Shown here piece after piece: positions 11,070 through 23,000 of a DNA stretch of 30,491 nucleotides. The stretch is from positions 1 through 30,491 of the forward strand of contig JWZX01002263.1 of assembly GCA_001275005.1 (NCBI GenBank), read 5' to 3'. Position 1 is the stretch's first letter, and every line of letters begins with the position of its first letter. The notes beneath the pieces were generated by a model, which ran no database searches, was not told where the DNA came from, and saw only the letters and a program-made list of their open reading frames with translations. Source of the stretch: Chrysochromulina tobinii. Its lineage: Eukaryota; Haptophyta; Prymnesiales; Chrysochromulinaceae. The position numbers were made by a program, and so were the translations under genes.

Positions 11070-14000
11070 ATGACCCGAAAGGGCGGGCGCGTCACCGCGG
11101 ATCAGGTAAAGACGGCCGGCGGCCCGGCGCAGCTCATTGCCCAACTCGTATCCGATCTGGTCAAGGGCACTCATGAGGAGCGCGCTGCGGCGGCCCTGAC
11201 ACTCAAGTGCCTAACCGAACAAGCGAGCATCCACGATCTCAAGGAAGGAAAGCGCAAGGAGAACTCCGAGCTCATCGCCGAGGCGGGGGCCATCCCCGGG
11301 CTGAGCGAGGCGATTGAAATCGGGGGGGCCGGGCCGCACGCGCTCGCTGCGCTCGCTAATATCTGCTTGGGGAGTGCCAAATACCAGCAGCAACTCTTGG
11401 ATGCGGATGGCGTGCCGCGGATCGCCAAGGGCCTCCGCGGGGGCGACCCACCCACGCAGACCGCAGCGGCCGCGGCAGCTGCCTCCTTGTCGCAGCTCGT
11501 CGCATCTCGCCAGCCGCTGGTGAACGTGGGCGCGATCGTGAGCTTGGTGCCTCTGCTGAAAGGTGGCCACGAGGCACAAGTGCACGCAGCGCAGTCGCTC
11601 GCCGAGCTCGCGAAAGGCTTCGGCACCGCCGGCGCCCACTCGATCGCGGCGCTCGCGCAGTCCAAAGGAGATTCTCTCGATGCCCCCCGCGCCAAGGTGC
11701 AGACGGCAATCGCCAAGGCCGGGGCAACCGAACTGCTCGTGAGCATGCTCGAGTCGGGTAAGGCGCAGGAGGCGGCTTCGCACGCACTCGAGAGGCTCGC
11801 CGAGGGGAACGAGGAGATACAGGCCGAGATCAATGCCAAGGGCGGCATCCCCCGCCTCGTGGCTTTATTGGGAGTGGTCAACATCGACACGCAGGCACAC
11901 GCGGCGGGCGCGTTGGCAGCCATTGCGAGCGGCGACAACACCGACGAGCAGGTCAGCTCATCCGGAGCGATGGGGACGTTGATTGCGTCTGAGTGCGTCT
12001 GATTGCCTCCTTCATCAGGTTAGCTCATCCGGAGCGATGGGGCCGTTGATTGCGTCTAAGTGCATCTGAGTGCATCTGATTGCCTCCCTCATCAGGACGC
12101 CATCGCCAAGGTTGGGGGCATCCGGCCGCTGCTCGCCCTTGCTGACTCGCGCTATCCGCAGACGCAGCGCTCTTCCATCAACGCGCTGGCGTGCCTCGCA
12201 CGCAATAACACGACGAACCAGAATACGATCGTCGAGTTTGGCGGCTTGAAGCCATTGCTTAGGATCATCCAGCCGGGGAGCGGGTACATGCATGCTGATG
12301 GCATGGCTGACTGCCCCCTTTTGGATTGTGCCTTCCTGATAGGGCCTCGGAGTTCTCCTCTCGCCTTCCCTCTCACCTCCCCTCTCGCCCTTTCCCGCAG
12401 ATACACCAACGACGTGCAAGAGCAGGCGGTGTTCGCGCTCGCGCAGCTGGCTCAACACAACCATGAGAACCAGAGCAAGATCGGCGAGACGAATGCGGCG
12501 GCGTCGCTCGTGGGATTGCTCCGTCGCTCGGGCGTCCCTTCCATCGAGACGGAGGTGAGCCCTTGACTGCAATTGATTGCACTTGATTGCACTTATGGAT
12601 GTTACTTGATGGCCCCTGATGACGTCTGGTGACTGCTGATGGCTCCTGATGACGCCTGATGGCTGCAGATGGACCGTGGTGATGTCTCATGTCCCACGAT
12701 GGCCCTTGATTGAATACGAGTGCCCCTTGCCTGCCTCCCAGTCCCCCTCGCCCTCCCCCTCCCCCTCCCCCCCTCACCCCCCTCCCACCGAGCGTAGGTG
12801 TGCGGCGCGCTCTGGGTACTCTCCGAGCAACACATGCCTAACAAGGTGGCCATCAGCGAAGCGGGTGCCATCAAAGACATCGTGGCACAGCTCTCGCCGG
12901 CTTCGCCAAAGTCGACGGAGCTCGCCGAGCGCGCCCACTACAACGCGTCCAACGCGCTCGCCTCGCTCGCGGATGGGAACCCGGCCAACCAGGCAGAGAT
13001 CACGCCGCTCTTGGTGAGCCTCCTCGAGCCGGGTCCGAAGCCGGTACGTGTGCACGCGATGGAGTGCGATGGAGTGCGATGGAGTGCGATGGAGTGCGAT
13101 CGATTGCGAATGAGAGCGATGGATTCGAATTGGATTGGAGTGCCATTGATGCAATTGGAGTGCCGTAGATCCAATCGGATTCGAATTGGATTGGAGTGCC
13201 ATTGATCTCGCCAGCGAGGACGTCTCGTCGAATGCATGCACAGGCCCTCCCGCCGTGACCTCTTCTGATGAGACTCTGATGAAACTCTGAGGATGCTCTG
13301 ATGACCTCGGATTGCCTCTATCATCAGGTCCTCCGCGCCGTCGCCATCCTCTGGCGGATCATGCGTGAAAACCCATCGTGTGGCATCGGGATCGCAGCCG
13401 CCGGACCAGTCGAACCTCTAGTGCGGCTCTTGCTGAGCGACCAGCCTGAGATCGAAGCGTACGTAGAGCCTCTTCGAACTCCTCTGATGAGCTCTGATGA
13501 GCTCTGATTGCCTCTCTCATCAGGTACGCGCTGTGGAGCCTCTCGCTGTCGATCGAGCGATCCAACCAGCACATCGTCACCAACGCGGATGGCATCCAGC
13601 CACTTGTAAGGCTGCTCAGCGCCAAGTCAGGCCAAATGCGCGAGCAGGTGCGCGGACTGCCCGAGGGCGCCTGAATGCATGCATGCGCGAGAAGGTGGTA
13701 CGGGTCATCCACTACCTCGCTCCGATCGCATGATTACCTGATTACCTGATCTCGGCATTGATTGATTACCTCCCTCATCAGGCGGTACGGGCCATCCACT
13801 ACCTCGCGCTCGACAATACCGAGACTCAACGAGCGATCGTTCAGCAAGGAGCAACGGCACCCCTGATCGCTCTGCTCGCGGGCGAACGAACGGGCGACTC
13901 GCTGCACCATGCAGGTGATCACCATTGATTGACCATGATCATCAATGGATTGCCGATGAGCACCACTGATGCGCACTGGCTGCCCATGATTGCATGCAGT

Positions 14001-17000
14001 CGCGGCCCTCTCCGAGCTCGCTCTGTAACTGACTGACTGACTGGCTGCCCATGATTGCATGCAGTCGCGGCCCTCTCCGAGCTCGCTCGCAATGCGGCGA
14101 ATGCGGATGCGATCTATCAAGGGGGCGTGCTGGTGCACCTTGTAGCCGTGCTCAAGGAGCCAAATGGTCTGCCGACGACGAAAACGTGCGCGGCCTCGAC
14201 GCTGGCGCTGCTCAGTACGGCGCCTCTGGAGGAGGGGGGAGCTGGAGGCGGCGGCGGCGGCGGCGCTGCTCCGGCGGCGGCGGCCAGCGCCGCCACCGAC
14301 AAGGACAAGGACAAGGACAAGGACAAGGACAAGGACAAGGACAAGGAGGAGGCGGTGGCCGAGAAGGGCGGAGATCAAACCACGATCGCCAAGATCAAGG
14401 CGGCCGAGAGGGAGAAGAAGGCGGCAGCGGAGGCGAAGCTGGGCGAAGAGAGGGCCAAGAGCGTGATACGCGCCAAAGCGGTCGCAGCGGCAGGCGCCAT
14501 CCCACCCCTTGTGGGCCTGATGAGAGGCGAATGCGGCCTCGAGGCTCAGAAAGAGGCCGTGCGAGCGCTGTACGCGCTGGCGGATGATGAGCAGAACCGG
14601 CGCTCGATTGCCGAAGGCGGAGGCATCGACCCCTTGATGGACTTGCTTCACAGCCCGGATCAAGTGATGCGTAAGCATGCGGAGGGAACTCTGGCTCGCC
14701 TCTCGTTGGTCGACTCGAATCAAATGCTCATCATCAAGCAGCTGGTGCGCATGCCTTGATTGCACCTTGATTGCACCTTGATTGCTCATCATCAAGCAGC
14801 TGGGGGGCATGCTCGACCTGCAAGCGATGTGCAGCGTCCCGCTGTGATTGCCCCATAAGTGCCTCATAATCGCCCCTGGTTTTCCCGAATCGCCTCCCTC
14901 CTCAGGTACACAACTGATGAGCCATGATGACCTCTTGATGACCTCTCATGACTCTAAATTACCTCCCTCATCAGGTGGGCATGCTCGAGAAGGAAGCGAC
15001 GGGTTCGGAGCAGGCGGCCGCGTGCCTCGCCAATCTCGCCTGCGAGCTGCCACAGAGCCGCGATTCCATCGTCGAAGCGGGCGGGATCCCGCGCCTGCTC
15101 GCGCTACTGATCTCGGGCTCCGCCAAGATCAAGGCGCATGCTCTGAGCGCGATCGCGGAACTTGCACTCGGCAACCAAAAGATCCAAAACCTGGTTGGCT
15201 CGGACCCGAACGGCATCCCGGCGCTCGTGGCCACGATTACGAATGCAACGGCGAAGGAGACGAGTGCGATGAGCCTCTGATGACCTCTGATGACCTCTGA
15301 TGAACACTGATTGCCTCCCTCATCAGGACGGCGAAGGAGACGAGTGCGAGGAGCCACTGATGACCTCTGATGACCTCTGATGAACACTGATTGCCTCCCT
15401 CGTCAGGACGGCGAAGGAGACGAGTGCGAGGAGCCACTGATGACCCATGATTGCCCGCCTGATGGCCGATGATGACCTCTGAGTGATCTGTAATTGCCTC
15501 TGATGACCCATGATTGCCCGCCCTGATCGCCTATGTTGACCTCTCCCCGTGGCCTCTGAGTGATGACCTCCGATTGCCCATGATGACCTCTAATTGCCTC
15601 TGACGACCTCTGATGACCTCCCTCATCAGGTACCCTCTCGATCTGGACGAAATCGGCGCTCGCCATCTGGCGCATCGCCGACGGCAACAGCGAGAACCAG
15701 CGACGCTTCCTCATTGAGGGCGCCATCTCGCCGGTGGTCGGTCTGCTCACGAACAATCTGAGCGTCGAGCTCAAGGTGAGCTCTGATGACGATCGCAATC
15801 TCATCGCCCAGCTCTGATGACGATCGCAATCCTCGCCCAGCTCTGATGACGATCGCAATCCTCGCCCAGCTCTGATGAGCTCGGGTGAGCTCTGAGGACA
15901 CGTCTGATTGCAACCACCATCAGGTCAACGCGGCGGGTGCGATAGGGGTGCTCGGTCGCGGCCAGTCGGACAACCAAGCTGCTCTCATACGCTGCGGAGC
16001 CATCCCTCTACTCTGCTCTGTCATCAAGGAAGGCTTCCAGATTGGTGGCAGTCCTCCGACAGGCAAGCTCCCCGATGCTGATGTCCTCGCTCATTGCCTG
16101 CAAGCTCCCTGATGGCCCCCTGATTACCCCCTGAGCGCCCCCCCTTATGGCATGCTGATTGCCTCGCTCATTGCCTGCAGGCAAGCCGCTTGAGATGATC
16201 GAGGAGTCAGCGAATGCACTCTGGGCGATTGCAGATTCGACAAACACGGCGTACAAGGAAGCGGTCGCTGAAGGGGGCGCCGTGGCGCTCTTGATGAACG
16301 TGCTCAACAACTGCGCCTCCAAACGCACTGCCGGTGAGAGTGCCTCCAACGGCCTCATAGGCTCAGCTCGTGCATGCGAGTGCTCACCACGGCGCCCGTG
16401 CCTCCAACGGCCTCCTCGGCCCAGCACTAGCCCAGCAAGTGCATGCAAGTGCTCACCACGGCGCCCCCCTCCCCACAGACGTTTCCTCGGCCGGGCTGGC
16501 ATCGCTTGCGGACAGATGTAACGACAACCTGATGGCCATCGTCGAGGCGCAGGTGGGCGCGCGCTCGAGATTGCATGCAGATGAGATCGCATCGAGATTG
16601 CATCGAGATTGCATGCTGATCGCGAGAGTTTCGAGTCGCAGGTGGGCGCTCTCAAAGTTCGTGTGTCGCCCGTCCGCGCCATCCGTCTCCTCTCAGCCTT
16701 CGCGCAGCTCTGTGGCAACGGCAAGGCGGTGCAAGACGCCGTCGCTCATCGCGAGGATGCGATCCGTAGCCTTGTCGATTGGCTCACAACGCCAAATAAG
16801 CTCGTGCAGGCGACGGCGGCGCAGGCGGTGCTCGCGCTTGTCTCCAATAACAAAGGTCCGCAGACGATCGTGGGCAACGGCGGTGCCATCCCAGCGCTGG
16901 TCAAGCTCCTTGAGATCAAGTACGCCCGATTGCCACTGATTGCATCTGATTGCCTCTGAGGATGTTGACGATTCCCCCTGATGACGCTCGCGATCGCCAG

Positions 17001-20000
17001 GTACTTTGAGGAGGGCGTGCTCGAGGCGCAGCGGTTCGCAGTGATGGCACTGTGGCACTTGGCCTCGCTCGGCAAGAACCGCACACTCATCGAGTCTGCC
17101 AAGGGCATCCGGCCGCTCATCACGATGCTCTCGGCCGAAGGTTCGTCACGTGATTGCCACTGATTGCCACTGATTGCCAACTGATGGTTACTGATTGCCA
17201 CTGATTGCCATTGACTGATCATCACGATGCTCTCGGCCAAAGGTTCGTCGGTTCCGTTACTTGCCTCGATGGTTCTCTTTCGGATCGCTCACCACGGCGC
17301 CGAGCTCGTGAACGCGATCGTGGCCTGCGACGGCATCGAGCCACTCATCAAGATTCTCGTGACCGGTGCCCCCGCGTCCAAGCAGATGGCGGCCGCAATC
17401 ATCGCCGCGATCGCTATGGTACGTGCCGAGCCACATCTGCGTGCTTCGTGGTCTGAGAGCTCTGATGAGCTCTGATGAGATCTGATGAAGGTCGGATGCC
17501 GTGGTGGGCGAGCTCTTAGGAGCGCTCTGATGATGTCTGATTGCCTCCGCCATCAGGTTCCCGAGCACCGGAGCGCCATCGTGAGCGCGGAGGCGCTATA
17601 TCCGCTCATCGAGCTGCTAGTCTCGAACGAGCTCGGCACCCCCGAGGCGGCCGCGCGCGCCCTCACCCACCTCGCGCGCGCCGACGGCGAGCAGCAGACA
17701 GCCTCCCCCGCCTCCCCCGCCTCCCCCGGGGCGTCCCCCACTGCCCCACGTACCGCCTCCTTCCGGAGGACCAGCTCCGAGATTAGCGCCGAGATAAGCG
17801 CCGAGATCCTCCTAGGTGAGCATGGGGTGCTTGATGAGGAGGGTGCGGCGTGGCGCAAGTCGGCGATCGACAACGCGAGCGGCGTCAAGTGGCTTGTGCA
17901 CATGCTCGATGGCTCGAATCTCTCAAAGGGGAAGCACCTTCTGAAGCCCCCAGCTGTTGGCGGCTGGCCGAGCTTGCGTGTGGGGATCGTGAGCTGCCAT
18001 GAGACCGAGGAGATCTTCCCAGGTTCGAATGTGGATTTCGGCGCCAAGATTGGGATGCAGGAGCAAGCGGCGGTAAGGGCCGCTGCTCAGGACTTCTGAG
18101 TGCCGACGAGTGCCGCTGAGTGCCTCTGAGTTCCGCTCGTGCCGTGGATGACCTCCCTCATCACGATTGCTGTGGATGACCTCCCTCATCACGATTGCTG
18201 TGGATGACCTCCCTCATCAGGCTGCGCTCGCCGAGATGGCGAATGGCGACGTGAACATGCAAAGCACCATCTTGCAGCTCGGGGGCCTGCCCTACCTCCT
18301 CTCGCTCATGCGCAGCGGCTCTCCCTTGGCTCAGGAGTACGCAGAATGCATGCGAATTGCATGCTGATTACCACTGATCACTGATGATGACCACTGATGA
18401 TGACCACTGATGACCACTGATGACCTCTTGTCACCTCTGATGACGTCTGATCACGCCCGATCGTCTCCTTCATCACCTCTGATGACCACTGATGACCTCT
18501 GATGTCCTCTGAGGACCTCTGATGACGTCTGGTCACGCCCGATCGTCTCCTTCATCAGGTACGCGGCACGCGCGCTCTGGCACCTTTCGACGCAGCTGCC
18601 CAACCAATACGTGTTCGTCCAAAACAACGCCATCCCTGACTTTGTGGCGACGCTCCGTAACGGCTCATCCCTCGCCCAGATGCTCGCTGCCGCGTCGCTC
18701 GCGGAGCTGGCGCAAGGATACATTTATCAGACGCAGGGCGCCGAGATCGCATTCGGTTCGCGAGCGGATTGCCTTCGGATTGCCTTCGGATTGCCTTCGG
18801 ATTGCCTTCGGATTGCCTTCGGATTGCCGCTGAAGGCCTCCATGCTGACGACCCTCCTCAGGCACCGACGGAACGCCAGATAAGTACGCGGGCACGTTCG
18901 CGTTCGTCGACGCCACGAATCCAGAGCCCGACAGGCTGCGCACGATCGCAGACGCGCAGGGCATTGTGCCCTTGATCAAGCTGTGCTCCAGCGGCACGGA
19001 GGAGGCGAAGGAGAAGGCGGCCGCGACGCTCTGGCACCTCGCTCTGGACGAGGCGAGCCGAGACTTTATCGGCGCACAGGGCGGCATCAATCCACTCTCG
19101 TTGGTGCTGGCAGGGGGCGCGACTATGGAGGCGATTGGCAATGCGAACCTAGCGCTCGCACGACTCGGGCAGGATAACACCGCAAATCAGACGATGATCG
19201 CGAATGCTTTGATCTCGATGCTCGAGGACTTGAAGTCGCCTCCGACGGCTGAGGTTGAAGTGCGCGCCGTGCATGCCCTGTACTCGCTCGCACTCGCAAA
19301 CGTGACCGCTCCGACGAGCATCATGAAGAACGGCGCGATCACGCCGCTCGTCACCGTCCTGACTGCGGGCAAGAGTGAGGAGAGTCGGACCGAGGCCGAG
19401 AGGCTGCTCCAGCTGCTCGCGGAGAGCGGTGAGTCACACCACACCGCGATCGCGATCGCGCTGGTCAACGTGCTTGGGACGGGCTCGGTGCAAGCGCAGG
19501 AGAATGCGACGGCCCTTCTCCTCACCCTCTCCCCAACGGGCGATGAGCACCTAGCGAAGCGTCAGTCCATCGCGCAGGCCCAGCCCTTCAAGGCGCTCAT
19601 CAAGGAGCTGCGCACCGACTCGCCACGTGTGAAGATGCTCGCAGCGGCGGTCCTCGCGAGGTGATTGCATCGGATGACAGCTGATGGCCATATGATTAAT
19701 CTGATGGCTTCTGATGACCTGTGCTCGCGGCGGCGGCGGTGCTCGCGACCTGGCTGTTCCTGATGGCCCGCGATTGCCCTGGTTCGAGCACGAGTGCCTT
19801 GGCGAGGATGAAAGTCAAGATCTCTAGCTTGTACCAACCCTTTCTGGGAATGCTGAGGCAACCTTTGTCAGACTGAGCCGAGCCTCTTTGAGCACAATCG
19901 CATCTGATTGCATGCGATTGCCTGAATGGGAGTGGGATGATGAGGATCTATACGTATCGCTACGGACTCGGAGGTGTTCACACCTTTGACGATTGTATCG

Positions 20001-23000
20001 CTCTGACCGCTGAACGGCCCGCCTTCATTGCTCGGATGACCTCTGATTGCCCTCTGAGTGCCTCTGATGACCGCTGAACGACCCGCTCTCCACCCGCGTT
20101 CATGGCTCGGAGGGCCTGTGAAAACCTTTGAGTGCCTCTGTACTGCCTCCATGCAAGCCTGATTGCCTCCCTCATCAGCTCTGAGTGCCTCCCTCATCAG
20201 CTCTGATTGCCTCCCTCATCAGCTCTGATTGCCTCCCTCATGAGCCTGATCACCCCTGAATGCCTCCCTCCATCAGCCTGGCGGGCGATTCCGACGACAA
20301 CATGGCCTCGATCGCCAAGGCAAACGGCATCAAGCCGCTCGTCGCACAGCTCGACAGCTCGGATGAGAAGACGACGGCGTACGCGGCGCGTGTGCTCGCG
20401 GACATGGCGCGCAAGCAGGAGGAGTACGCGAAGCAGGTGGCCCAGGCGGGCGGCATCGCGCTCTGCGTCAAGCTGCTCGCCAAGGGCTCTCTCGAGGCGC
20501 AGGTGGGACTGCGTCTGATTGCGCGGCTGATGGCCCTTGATTGCCACTGATGGCTGCTCGCCAATCTCCCTTGATCCTCCCTTGATGGAAGCTGATGGCT
20601 GCTCGCAACGCTTGCTCGAGGCGCAGGCACAGGCGGGAGATTTGCTCAGATCGATCTCGAGGCGCTCGACGGTTGAGGTGGAGGAGGCGGGCGCGGTGAC
20701 GCACTTGATCGACCTACTCTCATCGGAGAGCCTTGACGCGCAGGTAAGCTGATGACGCTCTGATGACGCTCTGATGACGCTCTGATGACGCTCTGATGAC
20801 GCTCTGATGACGCTCTGATGACGCTCTGATGACGCTCTGATGACAAAATGAGTGCGCCTGATTGCCCGCATGATCGCACCTAATTGCCCGTCCGTCTGAG
20901 CCTGGTCTCGTATGGTCTCGCGCACCTAATTGTGCCTACTTGCGACTCACTGCACCTGATTGCCCGTCTGAGCCTGGTCTCGCAGGAGCTTGCGGCGCAT
21001 GCACTGACTGGCATCGCGGCGGGCGGCTGCAAGGAGAAGATTCGAGAATTGGGGGGCATCGAGCTGCTCGTCCGTGTGCTCAAGAGCAATCGCTCCGAGT
21101 CTTCACAGCTCGAGCGTGTGAAGGCGCACGCGGCCAATGCGCTGGCCGAGCTCGCCCGGGACGACGCGCCGATACAGCGCGAGGTTGTCCAGTGTGGCGG
21201 CATCGACGCGCTCGTTGCCGTCGTCACCACCAGTAAGCTCGACTCGAGCAAAGCCCGTGCTGCGGATCCTCTGATGACCTCTGATGACGTCTGATTGCCT
21301 CCCTCATCAGGTAAGCTCGACTCGAGCAAAGCCCGTGCTGCGGGGGCTCTTTGGTCCATGTCGTCCACGAGCCACCAGGCGGTCGTCGCGGCGGGTTCGA
21401 TCGAGTCGTACGCACTGCTTGATGGCCTCTTGATTGCCTCTTGATTGCCTCTTGATTGCTTCTGGCTGGCTCTCGATGGCAGGCTCGTGTCTCTTGATGG
21501 CCTCTTGATGGCCTCTTGATTGCCTCTTGATTGCTTCTGGATGGCTCTCGATGGCAGGCTCGTGTCACTTGATTGCCTCTTGATTGTCTCTTGATTGCCT
21601 CTTGATTGCCTCTTGATTGCTTCTGGCTGGCTCTCGATGGCAGGCTCGTGTCTCTTGATTGTCTCTTGATGGCCTCTTGATTGCCTCTTTATCGCTTCTG
21701 GCTGGCTCTCGATGGCAGGCTCGTGTCACTCGCGGGCAGTGGCGAGCTCGATGGGCGGCAAGAAGCCGTTGGAGCCCTAGCGAGCCTCGCCGCCGATAAG
21801 CCGGACAATCAGCGTCGTATCTCGACCCTACTCACCCAACAGCTGAGCAATGCCAGGCTGGTCGACGATCGGCGGGCGAAGGCTGCGTGGGCCGTTTCCA
21901 AGTTTGCGGCGACGCACAGGTCGAACCAGGACGTTCTCGCTCAGGTGGGCGGCGTCTCACTGCTCGTCAAGCTGCTCGAGCCGGTACACTACGACAGCGC
22001 CAACTCCCCACAGCTCAAGGTGGGCGGTGGCAAGCAGCTTGCTTTGGGCCCCGACTTGCACTCGCGCACGCAGATGGAGCTGTGTGCGGCGATCTGGAGC
22101 GTCACGACTGACCACCCCAAGAATCGTCGCGCGATTGCGGACGCGGGCGGGATCCCGTTACTCATCGCGATGCTCGAGGACCATCCCGATATCCATTTCC
22201 AGGCGAGTGCCGTTAATGGCCTTTGAGTGCCTCTGAGTGCCTCTGAGTGTATCTGAGTGCCGCTGAGTGCGATGCTCGAGGACCATCCTGAGATCCACCC
22301 GAGATCCACCCGAGATCTACCCGAGATCCATATCCAGCCGGCTGGGGCGCTCTGCTCTCACTGAGCATGGATTGCCTCCCTAATTGCATGCAGGCGGCTG
22401 GGGCGCTCTGGTCACTGAGCATCGACGGGGCGAATCTGACGAATCTGGGTGCGGACGGGCGCTCACCAAGCCCATCGGGGGGCGTCATCAAGACCAATCA
22501 GGAGCTGATTGCGGACGCGGGCGGTATCATCAAGCTCATCGACCTGCTCCGCTCGTCGACCAAATTTGGGTCGTCCGCCAGTGCGCAGGTCGCGCAGGAG
22601 ACGATCGCGGGCGCGCTGCATTCGCTCACCGCCCGTCCGCGGAACCGCGAGCTCATCGCTCAGGCCGACGGCATCACGCACATGGTGCCGCTCCTCTTTG
22701 GCAGGTGCGAGACCGAGCTAGAGATTGAGATTGAGATTGAGATTGAGATTGAGATCGAGATTGAGATGCTCCTCTTTGGCAAGTAGGCTGATAGGGCTGA
22801 GCGCCTACTGATTGCACTTGATTGCTTCCAATGGTCCCTGATCGAGCCTGATTGTTCATCACCCGCTCCTCTTTGGCAGCGCGTCGGACCTGACGAAATC
22901 CGAGGCGTCGGAGGCCATGCACGCCCTTGCGGCGGGCAACAAGGAGAACGTGCTGAGCCTGGTGACGCAGACAACCTCATGGTTGGCCAAGACGCCACTC

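Larger units (their letters stand above)
11070..19660 (+). other. Exon map of the ARM/CAP-Gly gene, exons 1-20
   Basis: Exons: 11070-11951, 12096-12283, 12401-12554, 12798-13043, 13328-13458, 13524-13647, 13782-13914, 14065-14744, 14975-15263, 15630-15775, 15924-16062, 16181-16333, 16479-16552, 16642-16919, 17001-17140, 17243-17418, 17557-18072, 18221-18336, 18559-18755, 18862-19660. Phases were checked one by one: each split codon rebuilds a sensible residue, for example QPGSG-YTNDVQ, EIEA-YALWSL, KETS-TLSIW and LLEIK-YFEEG. Exon 11 ends with a GC donor at 16063; a GT donor at 16045 is also in phase and would drop six residues. Confidence 0.78.

Noticed and set aside
13981-14023. First CATGCAG acceptor before exon 8 as the true splice site
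   Set aside because: The exon copy after it meets a stop (CTGTAACTGA) within a few codons; the second copy continues the ARM frame.
13734-14867. Minus-strand frame of 377 codons
   Set aside because: Shadow of exon 8 and two introns; no recognisable domain.
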